Positions 37,026 through 48,188 are shown, counted from the first letter of the stretch. The stretch is 64,000 nt of DNA from Pseudomonas pharyngis (GCF_021602345.1 NZ_BQID01000015.1:1-64000), one strand, 5' to 3'. Translations and numbers: made by a program. The notes: generated by a model from the sequence alone, not told the origin.

Positions 37026-37499
37026 TCACCCCAAACGAATGTTCAGGCTTTGAGCGTCTCCGGTGCGGGCGGCGCTGATCAGCTGTTGCCGTGATCCTGT
37101 GCTCAGTGGATTCAGCCACGTGACGACTGTGTGGCTGCGGCCCAGGCGTAATGCTTCGCAGGCCAGTTGCTGAGCGCTTTGGGCACCGCGCGGCTGTAAC
37201 AGCAGGATGCGTTCGCGATTCAATCCAGCGTCCCGCAGCCAGGTCTGGGTCAGGCTGGCAGGCGGTGCAATCAGGGTCAGCCAGCGTGCGTCCTGATCCT
37301 CGCTCAGTTCGCGAAGAATCGGCGCCAGCAGGTTCAGGCAGTTTCCGGCCGCACCGCGCAGTGACAGCTCGCTGAACGCTTCAGGTTCGGTATTCCACGG
37401 ACGCTCGACGACATCCTTGAGGATGGGGGCGATCGGTTGCGCCAGAAACGCTTCGAACAACGGCAGTTGTGTTTGCTGAGGTGCGTGTGGGAACTGCAT
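37026..37499 (-). CDS. sulA: SOS cell division inhibitor SulA
   Basis: SulA blocks FtsZ polymerisation during the SOS response. The 157-residue protein shows the RecA-like core TLIAPPASLTQTWLRDAGLNRERILLLQPRGAQSAQQLACEALRLGRS typical of Pseudomonas SulA. The start at 37499 has a perfect AAAGGAGG ribosome site. Ten bases separate it from lexA, so the two form a LexA-controlled operon, unlike the separate sulA of E. coli. Confidence 0.92.
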   Translation of the reverse strand: MQFPHAPQQTQLPLFEAFLAQPIAPILKDVVERPWNTEPEAFSELSLRGAAGNCLNLLAPILRELSEDQDARWLTLIAPPASLTQTWLRDAGLNRERILLLQPRGAQSAQQLACEALRLGRSHTVVTWLNPLSTGSRQQLISAARTGDAQSLNIRLG

Positions 37500-37509
37500 A
37501 AAGCCTCCT

Positions 37510-38118
37510 TTAGCGGCGGATGACGCCGACACTCAAGCCTTCGATAACCAGTTCCTGGTCTTTCAGGTTGACTTCGATAGGGGCGAACTCGGGGTTTTCG
37601 GCAATCAGCCAGACTTTGCTGCCGTCACGCTTGAAGCGTTTGACGGTGACTTCGTCGCCGATCCGGGCAACCACGATCTGACCGTTGCGTGCCTCGCGGG
37701 TGGTGTGAACCGCCAGCAAGTCGCCGTCGAAAATACCGATGTCCTTCATGCTCATGCCGTGGACGCGCAACAGATAGTCGGCGCGCGGATGAAAGAAGGC
37801 CGGATTGATGTTGCAGGACTCCTCGATGTGTTGCTGAGCGAGAATCGGCGCGCCGGCAGCCACTCGACCGATGATCGGCAGCGTGGACTCGTCGACCTTG
37901 GCTTCGAAGCCAGGGATGCGAATGCCGCGAGAAGCGCCAGGAGTCATCTCGATCGCGCCTTTACGGGCGAGCGCCTTGAGGTGCTCTTCGGCCGCGTTGG
38001 GCGATTTGAAACCCAGTTCCTGAGCGATTTCCGCACGGGTCGGCGGGTAGCCGTTGTCTTCGAGGCAGCGTTTGATAAAGGCCAGAATCTCGGCTTGGCG
38101 TGGCGTCAGCTTAAGCAT
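37510..38118 (-). CDS. lexA: LexA repressor, SOS master regulator
   Basis: LexA (202 residues) represses SOS genes and cleaves itself when RecA is activated. The N-terminal winged helix ([33 protein letters not shown]) binds DNA. The cleavage site is Ala88-Gly89 in GRVAAGAP and the catalytic pair is Ser123 (HGMSMKD) and Lys160 (VTVKRF), each four residues later than in E. coli. It is followed immediately by sulA and is autoregulated by the two boxes upstream. Confidence 0.97.
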   Translation of the reverse strand: MLKLTPRQAEILAFIKRCLEDNGYPPTRAEIAQELGFKSPNAAEEHLKALARKGAIEMTPGASRGIRIPGFEAKVDESTLPIIGRVAAGAPILAQQHIEESCNINPAFFHPRADYLLRVHGMSMKDIGIFDGDLLAVHTTREARNGQIVVARIGDEVTVKRFKRDGSKVWLIAENPEFAPIEVNLKDQELVIEGLSVGVIRR

Positions 38119-38128
38119 ATTGATCGCT

Positions 38129-38180
38129 CTGTCTTTTTATACAGTGACTGGGATTATATACAGTGAAGCGGTCTTGGCAA
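38129..38180 (-). promoter_or_regulatory. lexA promoter with two LexA (SOS) boxes
   Basis: CTG-N10-CAG boxes at 38129-38144 and 38148-38163 match the LexA consensus. On the minus strand the promoter TTGCCA (38180-38175), spacer 16, TATAAT (38158-38153) overlaps the second box, and the first box covers the start region, so both would block transcription. Confidence 0.88.
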
Positions 38181-38289
38181 TCATCGTTTTTTGCCATGCC
38201 GCCGGACGGTCAGTGACGGCGCTGATTAATGTGGCGTCCTTGTTGTGGTTAAATAACTGACCGACCATTCCCAAAACGAACTGGCAGGC

Positions 38290-38333
38290 TTGACAAGGCA
38301 TAGACTGAAACGTATGTTTCAAACAAGTGTTTG
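38290..38333 (+). promoter_or_regulatory. psrA promoter with two overlapping PsrA operators
   Basis: TTGACA (38290-38295), 17-base spacer, TATGTT (38313-38318). Palindromes GAAACGTATGTTTC (38307-38320) and CAAACAAGTGTTTG (38320-38333) match the published PsrA motif (G/C)AAAC-N2-4-GTTT(G/C) and share one base. They cover the -10 and the start point, which fits autorepression. Confidence 0.85.
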
Positions 38334-38348
38334 TCAGGCGGAGTAGCC

Positions 38349-39056
38349 ATGGCCCAGTCGGAAACCGTTGAACGCATTCTTGATGCTGCAGAACAGCTGT
38401 TCGCGGAAAAAGGTTTCGCTGAAACCTCATTGCGTCTGATCACCAGCAAGGCAGGGGTCAACCTCGCTGCGGTGAACTATCACTTCGGCTCGAAGAAGGC
38501 GCTGATCCAGGCTGTTTTCTCGCGCTTCCTTGGTCCGTTCTGCATCAGCCTCGACAAAGAGCTGGAGCGCCGCCAGGCCAAGCCAGAGAACAAGCCTTCG
38601 CTCGAAGAGCTGCTGGAAATTCTCGTCGAGCAGGCGCTGGTGGTACAGCCACGCAGCGGCAACGATCTGTCGATCTTCATGCGTTTGCTCGGTTTGGCCT
38701 TCAGTCAGAGCCAGGGCCACTTGCGCCGTTATCTGGAAGACATGTACGGCAAGGTATTCCGCCGCTACATGTTGCTGGTAAATGAAGCTGCGCCGCGTAT
38801 TCCTCCAATCGAACTGTTCTGGCGCGTGCACTTCATGCTCGGCGCTGCGGCGTTCAGCATGTCCGGGATCAAGGCCTTGCGTGCGATTGCCGAGACCGAT
38901 TTCGGCGTCAACACCTCCATCGAGCAGGTGATGCGTCTGATGGTGCCGTTCCTGGCGGCCGGCATGCGTGCCGAAACCGGCGTCACGGACACGGCCATGG
39001 CCACAGCGCAGTTGCGTCCGCGCAGCAAATCCGCGCCGGTACCTGCCAAGGTTTGA
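38349..39056 (+). CDS. psrA: TetR-family regulator PsrA
   Basis: PsrA senses long-chain fatty acids, represses beta-oxidation genes and itself, and activates rpoS in pseudomonads. The 235-residue protein has an N-terminal TetR helix-turn-helix (SLRLITSKAGVNLAAVNYHFGSKKALI) and a C-terminal helical ligand domain. The ATG at 38349 follows GGCGGAG. The gene is divergent from lexA-sulA, with both operators between them, as in P. aeruginosa and P. putida. Confidence 0.95.
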   Translation: MAQSETVERILDAAEQLFAEKGFAETSLRLITSKAGVNLAAVNYHFGSKKALIQAVFSRFLGPFCISLDKELERRQAKPENKPSLEELLEILVEQALVVQPRSGNDLSIFMRLLGLAFSQSQGHLRRYLEDMYGKVFRRYMLLVNEAAPRIPPIELFWRVHFMLGAAAFSMSGIKALRAIAETDFGVNTSIEQVMRLMVPFLAAGMRAETGVTDTAMATAQLRPRSKSAPVPAKV

Positions 39057-39118
39057 CCGTTCATGGGTGGGCGCGGCAGCTGACATCCGCTAAGCTAGCC
39101 GCCCATGTCGACTCTCGT

Positions 39119-39206
39119 TCTGAACCCGTTTCTCATTGAAATCACCGACCCGCCGGGCAATGTCCCTGGTGGTGATTTCGTGGGCGACGGGTTTTTCGTT
39201 TTCAAG
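39119..39206 (+). terminator. Possible psrA terminator or leader hairpin before nagZ
   Basis: GAAATCACC (39138-39146) pairs with GGTGATTTC (39171-39179), and an outer AACCCGT/ACGGGTT pair continues the stem, followed by TTTTTCGTTTTC just before nagZ. It may end psrA messages or act as an attenuator; a promoter for nagZ would then lie inside or upstream of it. Confidence 0.55.
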
Positions 39207-39214
39207 GAATCTCT

Positions 39215-40976
<1,762 letters not shown>

Positions 40977-41002
40977 GTCTGGCTCGAAACCGAGTCGAGC
41001 CA

Positions 41003-41066
41003 TTCGCGGGCAAGCCCGCTCCCACAGGTTAAGCGCTATCTCTGTGGGAGCGGGCTTGCCCGCGAA
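41003..41066. repeat. REP element pair (inverted)
   Basis: TTCGCGGGCAAGCCCGCTCCCACAG (41003-41027, given only by its edges TTCGCGGG/CCCACAG) and its exact inverse (41042-41066) flank a 14-base centre and can form a hairpin of 25 bp. It lies between convergent gene ends (mtnP and the SNF2 helicase). Confidence 0.9.
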
Positions 41067-41090
41067 TCGATCTGGTAGACGACAAAGACT

Positions 41091-43781
41091 TCAGCGCTTG
41101 TCGAATTTGTCCGGCAGCGGCGCAAACAGCGCCTCGATATCATCACTCTGCAATTTCCAGTCCCCGGCCTTGCGCCCATCCAGCACGCCGGCCGCCAGGT
41201 CGGATTTTTCCCGCTGCAAGTGTTGAATCTTCTCCTCGACCGTGCCCCGGGCAATCATCTTGTAGACGAACACCGGCTTCTCCTGGCCAATGCGATACGC
41301 GCGGTCGGTTGCCTGATTTTCGGTCGCCGGGTTCCACCACGGATCGTAGTGAATCACGGTGTCCGCTTCTGTCAGGTTTAGACCCACGCCGCCAGCCTTC
41401 AGGCTGATGAGAAAGATCTGACGCTTGCCGCTCTGGAATTCCTTCACCGGTGTACGCCGATCACGGGTCTGTCCCGTCAACAACGCATAGGCGACATTGC
41501 GTTTTTTCAGCTCGTCCTCGATCAGTGACAGCATCGAAGTGAACTGCGAGAACAGTAGAATCCGCCGTCCTTCCTCAAACAACTCCTCGAGCATTTCCAT
41601 CAGACTGTCGAGCTTGCCCGACGTGCTGCCGCGAGCGGGCAGGGTGGCGTCATTGACCAGGCGCAAATCGCAACAGACCTGACGCAGCTTGAGCAACGCT
41701 TCAAGAATGATGATCTGACTGCGCGCCACGCCTTTACGGGTGATTTCGTCGCGAACCTTTTTATCCATGGCCAGGCGCATGGTTTCGTACACGTCGCGCT
41801 GCGCTTCGTTGAGCTCGACCCAATGAATGATTTCGGTTTTCGGCGGCAGCTCGGTCGCAACCTGTTCCTTGGTGCGGCGTAGCAGGAATGGTTTGATCCG
41901 ACCGTTGAGGTGCTGAAGTCTGACTTCGCTCGCGCGTTTTTCAATCGGCACGCGGTAATCGGCGTTGAAGCTTTTGACGTCGCCGAGCCAGCCGGGCAGC
42001 AGAAAGTGAAACAGCGACCACAGTTCGCCCAAGTGATTCTCCAGCGGCGTCCCGCTCAGGCACAGGCGCTGACGCGCATTGAGTTCACGGGCAGCCTGGG
42101 CGGCTTTGCTGTTCGGGTTCTTGATGTACTGCGCTTCATCCAGCACCAGCACGTGCAGCGGCTGCTGGGCCAGACGTTCGACATCCTTGGGCAGCAGCGC
42201 ATAGGTTGTGAGGATCAGGTCGTAATCGGCCAGATGCTCGAAATGCTTTTTGCGGCTTGCGCCGTACAGGGCGACCACCTTGAGCTGCGGCGTGAAGTGC
42301 GCTGCTTCGTCCAGCCAGTTGGGAATCAGGCTGGTAGGCATCACCACCATGCACGGCCGATCCAGGCGTCCGGCGTTCTTCTCGCTGAGAATATGCGCCA
42401 GTGTCTGTAGGGTTTTACCCAGCCCCATGTCGTCCGCGAGAATCCCGCCGACCTCAAGTTGCCGCAGCGACTGCATCCAGCTCAAGCCTTCGAGCTGATA
42501 AGGACGAAGCGTCGCATTCAGTCCCTTCGGTGCTTTGGCGCTGTAATCGCGGATATCACGCAAGCGCTGGGCGAAGCTGCGAATCTGCTCGCCACCCTCC
42601 CAGAGCAGGGGAATGCCTTCCAGCGAATTCAGGCGCGTGGCGTCGGCCTTGCTCAGGCGCAGGGTGGTTTCGCCCGGTTCCTGCAAATAAAACTCGCCCA
42701 AGGTCGCCAACACCGGTTTCAGCCGGCCGAGGGGCAGGGCGACTTGCAGCGGCCCGTGCTCGCTGTTGCGTTGCGGGATGTTCACCAGAATCAGTTCATC
42801 GTCGCGACGTCGGGCGAGACGTTCCGGATTGAGGATTTCCGTGTGCGAACGCATCAGGTTGAGCAGGATCGGCAGCAGGCTCAGGCGCTCACCGTTAACG
42901 ATGATCCCCAGCTCCAGATCGAACCAGTCGCGCTCCGGCGTCTGCTCGACGGTGGCGTACCAATCGTCAACGGCGGTCAGGTCGAAGCCGAACTCATCGT
43001 CGACCAGCAACTCCCAGCCCTGGGTGCGCAGTTTCGGCAGATCGTTGAGGGTGAACGTCAGCCAGGCGCTGTCGTTGACCATCTCGTAGAGTTCGCCGGC
43101 GCTTTCCGGCAGGGCCTTGCTCTGCCGGGTGGCGATGCGGAAACCGAGAATTCGCAGCTGCTCGCGGTAGCTTTGCTCGACGTCCGGATGGCGCTTGACC
43201 CGCAGGGTCTGCGCTTCCTGGCGAATCAGAATGTCGCTGTTCTTCTGGCCGCTGACGTATTCGTCGAGGTAACTGAAGGACAGCGCCGCACGATGCTGGA
43301 TGTAACGCTGCATCTTGCCGTTGCGCGGTTCGAACGCGCTGAATTCGACGCTGGCCAGCCACAAACGCGGCACCGGTTGCACGTTGTCCACCAGCACTTG
43401 CGGCGGCGCTTTCGGGCTGCGGTTTTCCAGCACAGCCTGGAGTTTTTCCAGAAGTTCGGCGTCTTTGGCAGCGGCGGGGTATTCGAGGGTTTCCTGCACT
43501 TGCAGCAACACCGCCGCGCAATGTTTGCAGTTGCTGTGTACCGGGCAGGTGCAGGTAGCGTCGACCATCAGCAGCGTGCCTTTGGCTGACTCGCGCAGGT
43601 GAATCGTCTGACGGTAGACGTTACCGCCAGAGCCTTCGCAACTGGCGGTTATGGTCGCGTCGCCGACCTGCACGAATCGCACCCGGTTTTCCAGTGCGTA
43701 GCGGCGGCCGCGCTCCAGGCTTTGTTCCTTGAATCGGCTGACCCAGGAGGAGGCCAGCGGTTTACTCAGTGGCGGGGGCAT
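41091..43781 (-). CDS. SNF2-family helicase with SWIM zinc finger
   Basis: This 896-residue protein begins with a SWIM zinc finger (CTCPVHSNCKHC near residues 77-88), has a middle region of unknown role (about 100-420) and ends with two RecA-like lobes: ADDMGLGKTLQTLAH (motif I), LDEAQYIKNP (DEAQ box), LCLSGTPLENHLGELW (motif III), VGLNLTEADTVIHYDPWWNPATENQATDRAYRIGQ (motifs V-VI). It should translocate on double-stranded DNA and remodel protein-DNA complexes. I recall csiV next to the nagZ-mtnP locus in P. aeruginosa without this gene, so it looks inserted here. It is the last gene of an mfd-csiV-helicase minus-strand run. Confidence 0.92.
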   Translation of the reverse strand: MPPPLSKPLASSWVSRFKEQSLERGRRYALENRVRFVQVGDATITASCEGSGGNVYRQTIHLRESAKGTLLMVDATCTCPVHSNCKHCAAVLLQVQETLEYPAAAKDAELLEKLQAVLENRSPKAPPQVLVDNVQPVPRLWLASVEFSAFEPRNGKMQRYIQHRAALSFSYLDEYVSGQKNSDILIRQEAQTLRVKRHPDVEQSYREQLRILGFRIATRQSKALPESAGELYEMVNDSAWLTFTLNDLPKLRTQGWELLVDDEFGFDLTAVDDWYATVEQTPERDWFDLELGIIVNGERLSLLPILLNLMRSHTEILNPERLARRRDDELILVNIPQRNSEHGPLQVALPLGRLKPVLATLGEFYLQEPGETTLRLSKADATRLNSLEGIPLLWEGGEQIRSFAQRLRDIRDYSAKAPKGLNATLRPYQLEGLSWMQSLRQLEVGGILADDMGLGKTLQTLAHILSEKNAGRLDRPCMVVMPTSLIPNWLDEAAHFTPQLKVVALYGASRKKHFEHLADYDLILTTYALLPKDVERLAQQPLHVLVLDEAQYIKNPNSKAAQAARELNARQRLCLSGTPLENHLGELWSLFHFLLPGWLGDVKSFNADYRVPIEKRASEVRLQHLNGRIKPFLLRRTKEQVATELPPKTEIIHWVELNEAQRDVYETMRLAMDKKVRDEITRKGVARSQIIILEALLKLRQVCCDLRLVNDATLPARGSTSGKLDSLMEMLEELFEEGRRILLFSQFTSMLSLIEDELKKRNVAYALLTGQTRDRRTPVKEFQSGKRQIFLISLKAGGVGLNLTEADTVIHYDPWWNPATENQATDRAYRIGQEKPVFVYKMIARGTVEEKIQHLQREKSDLAAGVLDGRKAGDWKLQSDDIEALFAPLPDKFDKR

Positions 43782-43792
43782 AAGGACTTCGA

Positions 43793-44359
43793 TCAGTCCG
43801 GAACGACTTCAGGCGCTTCCCGAGGCGCGGGCGCCGTCAGTGAAGTGATCTTGATCAGCAGGGCCAGGTGGCCGTTATCGAGGTAGTTGAGTTGGCCGTT
43901 TTTGGTGTGGCTGTCCTGTTTCAGGCGCTCGCTGGCGGTGACCATGCCGTTGGCGTCGATCTGGTTGACCCAGAAGTCGGCGTTCACGTCGGTGAAGCGC
44001 CCGAGCTTCATTTCAATCGTGCCTTCGATTGGGAACTGGCCGAACTGCTCCTGACCTTCGCTGACCGCAACTTTGGCAGGCGTCTCGCCCAGGGTCTGCT
44101 GCCAGGCCTTATGCATCAGCACGCTGTACTCGCCGCTGGCGGTGAGTTTGGTCACAACGTCGTTCAGCGCCGGCGTGCGTTTGCTGTCATCTCCCAGCCG
44201 CTGGGCGCCTGCCGCCCAGTCTTCCGGTGCGGCGCGGCTGATAATCGCCGGCACGGCGTTCTGGCGTACCAGAATCATTTCGACCTGATAAAGGTCATCG
44301 GCAAACGCCGTAGGTGCCACCAGAGTCAGTAGCAAAGTCAGAGAGCGAAACAGGCGCAT
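43793..44359 (-). CDS. csiV: CsiV-family periplasmic protein
   Basis: CsiV was described in Vibrio as a peptidoglycan-binding partner that promotes LpoA-PBP1A function. This 188-residue protein has a signal peptide (MRLFRSLTLLLTLVAPTAFA) and a conserved core YQVEMILVRQNAVP with a Pro/Glu-rich C-terminal end. The position just after mfd is kept in pseudomonads. It is separated from mfd by 10 bases and from the helicase by 11, so the three are probably co-transcribed. Confidence 0.85.
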   Translation of the reverse strand: MRLFRSLTLLLTLVAPTAFADDLYQVEMILVRQNAVPAIISRAAPEDWAAGAQRLGDDSKRTPALNDVVTKLTASGEYSVLMHKAWQQTLGETPAKVAVSEGQEQFGQFPIEGTIEMKLGRFTDVNADFWVNQIDANGMVTASERLKQDSHTKNGQLNYLDNGHLALLIKITSLTAPAPREAPEVVPD

Positions 44360-44369
44360 GCGGCGTCCT

Positions 44370-47300
44370 TCAAGCAGTTTTCGGGATGAGGCGCTCGAAC
44401 AGCGCCTCCACAGTATTAAAGCGCTCTTCCGGGCGCTCCATCGGCACCTGGAACTTGAACATCGTGGCGCCTTCGAACTTGTAGCGTTTTGGCTGGCTCT
44501 GGATCAGTTTGATCAGGGTCATCGGGTCGACCGGCGTCTGCGCCGCGAACTCGATGCGTCCGCCTTGCGGGCCGCCATCGACTTTCTTGATGCCCAACTG
44601 TTCGGCCTGCAATTTCAGCGCCGTGATGCGCACCAGATTCTTGGTCGGCTCCGGCAGCAGACCGAAGCGGTCGATCATCTCCACTTGCAGATCCTTCAGG
44701 CCTTCCTCGTCGGTGGCCGAAGCGATGCGCTTGTACAGGATCAGGCGGGCGTGCACGTCCGGCAGGTAATCTTCCGGAATCAGCGCCGGCACCCGCAGGT
44801 TGACTTCCGGGCCACCGCCGAGCGGTTGGTCGAGGTTGGGCTGTTCACCCTTGCGGATCGACTTCACCGCGCGCTCGAGCATTTCCATGTACAGGGTGAA
44901 ACCGACGGCCTGAATCTGACCGCTCTGGCCGTCGCCCAGCAGCTCGCCGGCACCACGGATTTCCAGGTCGTTGGTGGCCAGCACGAAGCCAGCGCCCAGA
45001 TCCTGAGTATTGGCAATCGCCTCCAGACGTTTTTCCGCATCGCCGGTGATCTGCTGGCGCGGTGGGGTCAGCAGGTAGGCGTAAGCCTGGTGGTGGCTAC
45101 GCCCAACGCGGCCGCGCAACTGGTGCAACTGCGCCAGACCGAACTTGTCGGCACGCTCGATGATGATGGTGTTGGCGCTCGGCACGTCGATGCCCGTCTC
45201 GATGATGGTCGAGGCGATCAACACGTTGAAGCGCTTGTGGTAGAAGTCGCTCATCACCTGTTCGAGCTCGCGTTCGCGCATCTGCCCGTGGCCGATGCCG
45301 ATTCGCGCTTCCGGCACCAGTTCGGCCAGGTCGGCGGCGCATTTCTCGATGGTTTTCACGTCGTTGTGCAGGTAATAGACCTGACCGCCACGCAGCAACT
45401 CACGCAGCAGGGCTTCTTTGACCGTGCTCTTGTTCTGCTCCATGACGAAGGTGCGCACCGACAGGCGTCGCGCCGGTGGTGTGGCGATGATCGACAGGTC
45501 GCGCATGCCCGACACCGCCATGTTCAGCGTGCGCGGAATTGGCGTGGCGGTCAGCGTAAGAATGTCGACTTCGCTGCGCAGAGCCTTGAGCTGTTCCTTC
45601 TGACGGACACCGAAACGGTGCTCTTCGTCGATGATCACCAGCCCGAGGTTTTTGATCTTGACGTCGTCCTGCAGCAGCTTGTGAGTGCCGATCACGATAT
45701 CGATATTGCCTTCGGCCAACTGAGCGACTGCAGCGTTCACTTCCTTGGCCGACTTGAAGCGGCTCATCACTTCCACGGTCACCGGCCAGTCGGCGAAGCG
45801 GTCGCGGAAGCTGTTGTAGTGCTGCTGGGCGAGCAGGGTGGTCGGCACGAGGATCGCCACTTGCTTGCCGCCGTGCACGGCGATGAACGCGGCGCGCATT
45901 GCGACTTCGGTCTTGCCGAAACCCACATCGCCGCAGACCAGTCGATCCATCGGCTTCGGCGCGAGCATGTCTTCGCGCACGGCTTCGATGGTGGATTGCT
46001 GGTCCGGGGTTTCTTCGAACGGGAAACCGGCGCTGAACGTCGCGTAATCGGCCTTCGGATCGGCAAACGCATAACCTTCGCGGGCGGCGCGACGGGCGTA
46101 GATGTCGAGTAATTCGGCAGCCACGTCGCGGACCTGTTCAGCGGCCTTGCGCTTGGCTTTCTGCCAGGTCTCGGAGCCGAGGCGGTGCAGCGGGGCCAGT
46201 GCGTCGTCGCTGCCGGTGTAACGGGCGATCAAATGCAGGTTGGCCACCGGCACGTAGAGCTTGGCGTTCTCGGCGTATTCGAGGGTCAGGAATTCGGCAG
46301 CCTGATTGTCGATTTCCAGAATCGTCAGGCCGAGATAACGACCGACACCATGGTCGATGTGCACCACCGGCGCGCCTTCGCGCAGCTCGGTGAGGTTCTT
46401 GATCACCGCATCGTTGTTGGCATCGGCGCGCTTTTCGCGACGGCGACGCTGCATCACGCGCTGGCCGAACAGCGGACTTTCCGCGACCAGTGCCAGGGCC
46501 GGCTCGTCCAGCATCAGGCCTTCGTCGAGCGGGGCGATGGTGATCGCCAGACGATCCTTGCTCGCGACAAAGTCCGGCCAGCTATCGACGGTTTTCGGGC
46601 GCAGCTTCAGGCGTTCGAGCAATTCCAGCAGTACTTCGCGACGACCTGCGGATTCGGCGGTGAACAGCACGCGCCCCGGGAATTCGTCGAGGAAGGCGGA
46701 AAGCGCGGCCAGTGGTTGCGTGGCCTTGGCCTCGATCGCCAGGTTCGGCAATGCCTGCGCCGGGAAGCGCTCGCGGCCGACGCCAGTTTCCACGTCCTGC
46801 TGGCTGGCGACCACGCGCGGCCAGTTCTTCAGGCGGGCGAAGCAGTCTTCCACCGGCAGGAACAGTTCGGCCGGCGGCAATAAAGGACGGGATGGATCGA
46901 CGCGACGCTCTTCATAACGGTTGCGCACATCGTTCCAGAAGTTTTCCGCCGCCTGCTCGATGCCCGGCAGCGAGAACACTTGAGTGTCCTGTGGCAGGTA
47001 ATCGAACAGGGTCGAGGTTTCTTCGAAGAACAGCGGCAGGTAGTACTCAATACCGGCCGGCGTGATGCCGCTGCTCAGGTCCTGGAAGATCGGGCAGCGG
47101 CGGAAATCGACGTCGAAGCGCTCGCGAAAGCGCGCCTTGAAGCGGGTGACCGCCTCTTTTTGCAGTGGGAATTCCTTGGCCGGCAGCAGCTTGACCGAAT
47201 CGACCTTTTCAATGGAACGCTGGTTTTCCGGGTCGAAAGTGCGCAGGGTTTCGATTTCGTCGTCGAACAAGTCGATGCGATAGGGCAGTTTGCTGCCCAT

Positions 47301-47819
47301 CGGGAACAGGTCGATCAGTGCACCGCGGACCGTGAACTCGCCGTGCTCGTAGACGGTGTCGACGTAGCGATAGCCGCTGGCTTCGAGCCGCGAGCGCATC
47401 TGCTCGACATCGAGTTTCTGCCCGACATCCAGCACCAGGCTGCTGCCGAGCAGGAATTTGGTCGGCGCCAGACGATGCAGGGCGGTGGTGATCGGCACCA
47501 CCAGCACGCCATGTTCCAGCTCCGGCAGCCTATAAAGGCTGGCGATGCGCTGGGAAATAATGTCCTGGTGCGGCGAAAACAGATCGTAGGGCAGGGTTTC
47601 CCAGTCCGGGAAATGCAGCACCGGCAAATCCGGGGCGAAGAAACTCAGCTCCTGTTCCAGCCGTTCGGCACTCTGGCTGTCGGCGGTCAAAAGCAGCGTG
47701 AAGCGCTTGGCAGCGCTGGCAGCCTCGGCGATCGCCAGGCTCAGGGCGGCACCGGGGAGGTTGCCCCAGTGCTGTTTACCTGCCGCAGCAGGGAGAAGCG
47801 GTAGACGCAGAACAGGCAC
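44370..47819 (-). CDS. mfd: Transcription-repair coupling factor Mfd
   Basis: Mfd (1149 residues) removes stalled RNA polymerase at lesions and recruits UvrA. The N-terminal UvrB-homology region is followed by the RNA polymerase interaction domain (HIDHGVGRYLGL), a RecG-like translocase with Walker A GDVGFGKTEVA, the DEEHRFG box and TLTATPIPRTL, and the C-terminal TRCF domain that autoinhibits UvrA binding. Length and order are standard. Confidence 0.97.
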   Translation of the reverse strand: MPVLRLPLLPAAAGKQHWGNLPGAALSLAIAEAASAAKRFTLLLTADSQSAERLEQELSFFAPDLPVLHFPDWETLPYDLFSPHQDIISQRIASLYRLPELEHGVLVVPITTALHRLAPTKFLLGSSLVLDVGQKLDVEQMRSRLEASGYRYVDTVYEHGEFTVRGALIDLFPMGSKLPYRIDLFDDEIETLRTFDPENQRSIEKVDSVKLLPAKEFPLQKEAVTRFKARFRERFDVDFRRCPIFQDLSSGITPAGIEYYLPLFFEETSTLFDYLPQDTQVFSLPGIEQAAENFWNDVRNRYEERRVDPSRPLLPPAELFLPVEDCFARLKNWPRVVASQQDVETGVGRERFPAQALPNLAIEAKATQPLAALSAFLDEFPGRVLFTAESAGRREVLLELLERLKLRPKTVDSWPDFVASKDRLAITIAPLDEGLMLDEPALALVAESPLFGQRVMQRRRREKRADANNDAVIKNLTELREGAPVVHIDHGVGRYLGLTILEIDNQAAEFLTLEYAENAKLYVPVANLHLIARYTGSDDALAPLHRLGSETWQKAKRKAAEQVRDVAAELLDIYARRAAREGYAFADPKADYATFSAGFPFEETPDQQSTIEAVREDMLAPKPMDRLVCGDVGFGKTEVAMRAAFIAVHGGKQVAILVPTTLLAQQHYNSFRDRFADWPVTVEVMSRFKSAKEVNAAVAQLAEGNIDIVIGTHKLLQDDVKIKNLGLVIIDEEHRFGVRQKEQLKALRSEVDILTLTATPIPRTLNMAVSGMRDLSIIATPPARRLSVRTFVMEQNKSTVKEALLRELLRGGQVYYLHNDVKTIEKCAADLAELVPEARIGIGHGQMRERELEQVMSDFYHKRFNVLIASTIIETGIDVPSANTIIIERADKFGLAQLHQLRGRVGRSHHQAYAYLLTPPRQQITGDAEKRLEAIANTQDLGAGFVLATNDLEIRGAGELLGDGQSGQIQAVGFTLYMEMLERAVKSIRKGEQPNLDQPLGGGPEVNLRVPALIPEDYLPDVHARLILYKRIASATDEEGLKDLQVEMIDRFGLLPEPTKNLVRITALKLQAEQLGIKKVDGGPQGGRIEFAAQTPVDPMTLIKLIQSQPKRYKFEGATMFKFQVPMERPEERFNTVEALFERLIPKTA

Positions 47820-48188
47820 GGAAGGTTGAGCTCCAGGCGTTGCGACAAAGTCGGTAATTGTAGCGGCGTCCGGTGCCGCCTGTCAGTTGCAGGATGCGTC
47901 TATCTGCACCGTTTGGGAAAAATGTAGTGGTAACCATAAAAACCAGCGCTTTTTTTACGGTTATGTAGTGCCAAAAGTTGGTGGTGTTACGGAGGGTTAC
48001 AGACATCGTCTAACAGTCGTCGAAAAACTGACTGCGCTGGAAGCCCCGTATTTACTGGGCTGGCGGAGGGCGTTATTTTTTTGGACGGGTTTTTGTTACC
48101 GATTGCGCGACAGGCGCGCATTGCTACAAGAGGTTCTCGGCGGCATAATGTAGCCCCTTTTTTCTGCCCCTACATGTGGAAGGTTACC
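47820..48188. other. 369-bp divergent region between mfd and gap
   Basis: The region is AT-richer than its neighbours and has T-runs. A hairpin forms between AACCATAAAAA (47932-47942) and TTTTTACGGTT (47952-47962), one mismatch in 11. A promoter fits gap: TTGCTA (48121-48126), spacer 17, CATAAT (48144-48149). I find no ORF or other recognised motif. Confidence 0.6.
48121..48149 (+). promoter_or_regulatory. Probable gap promoter
   Basis: TTGCTA, 17-base spacer, CATAAT, about 40 bases before the GTG start codon. Confidence 0.55.

Noticed and set aside
44358-46112. 584-codon open frame antisense to mfd
   Set aside because: Shadow frame; mfd is complete and conserved.
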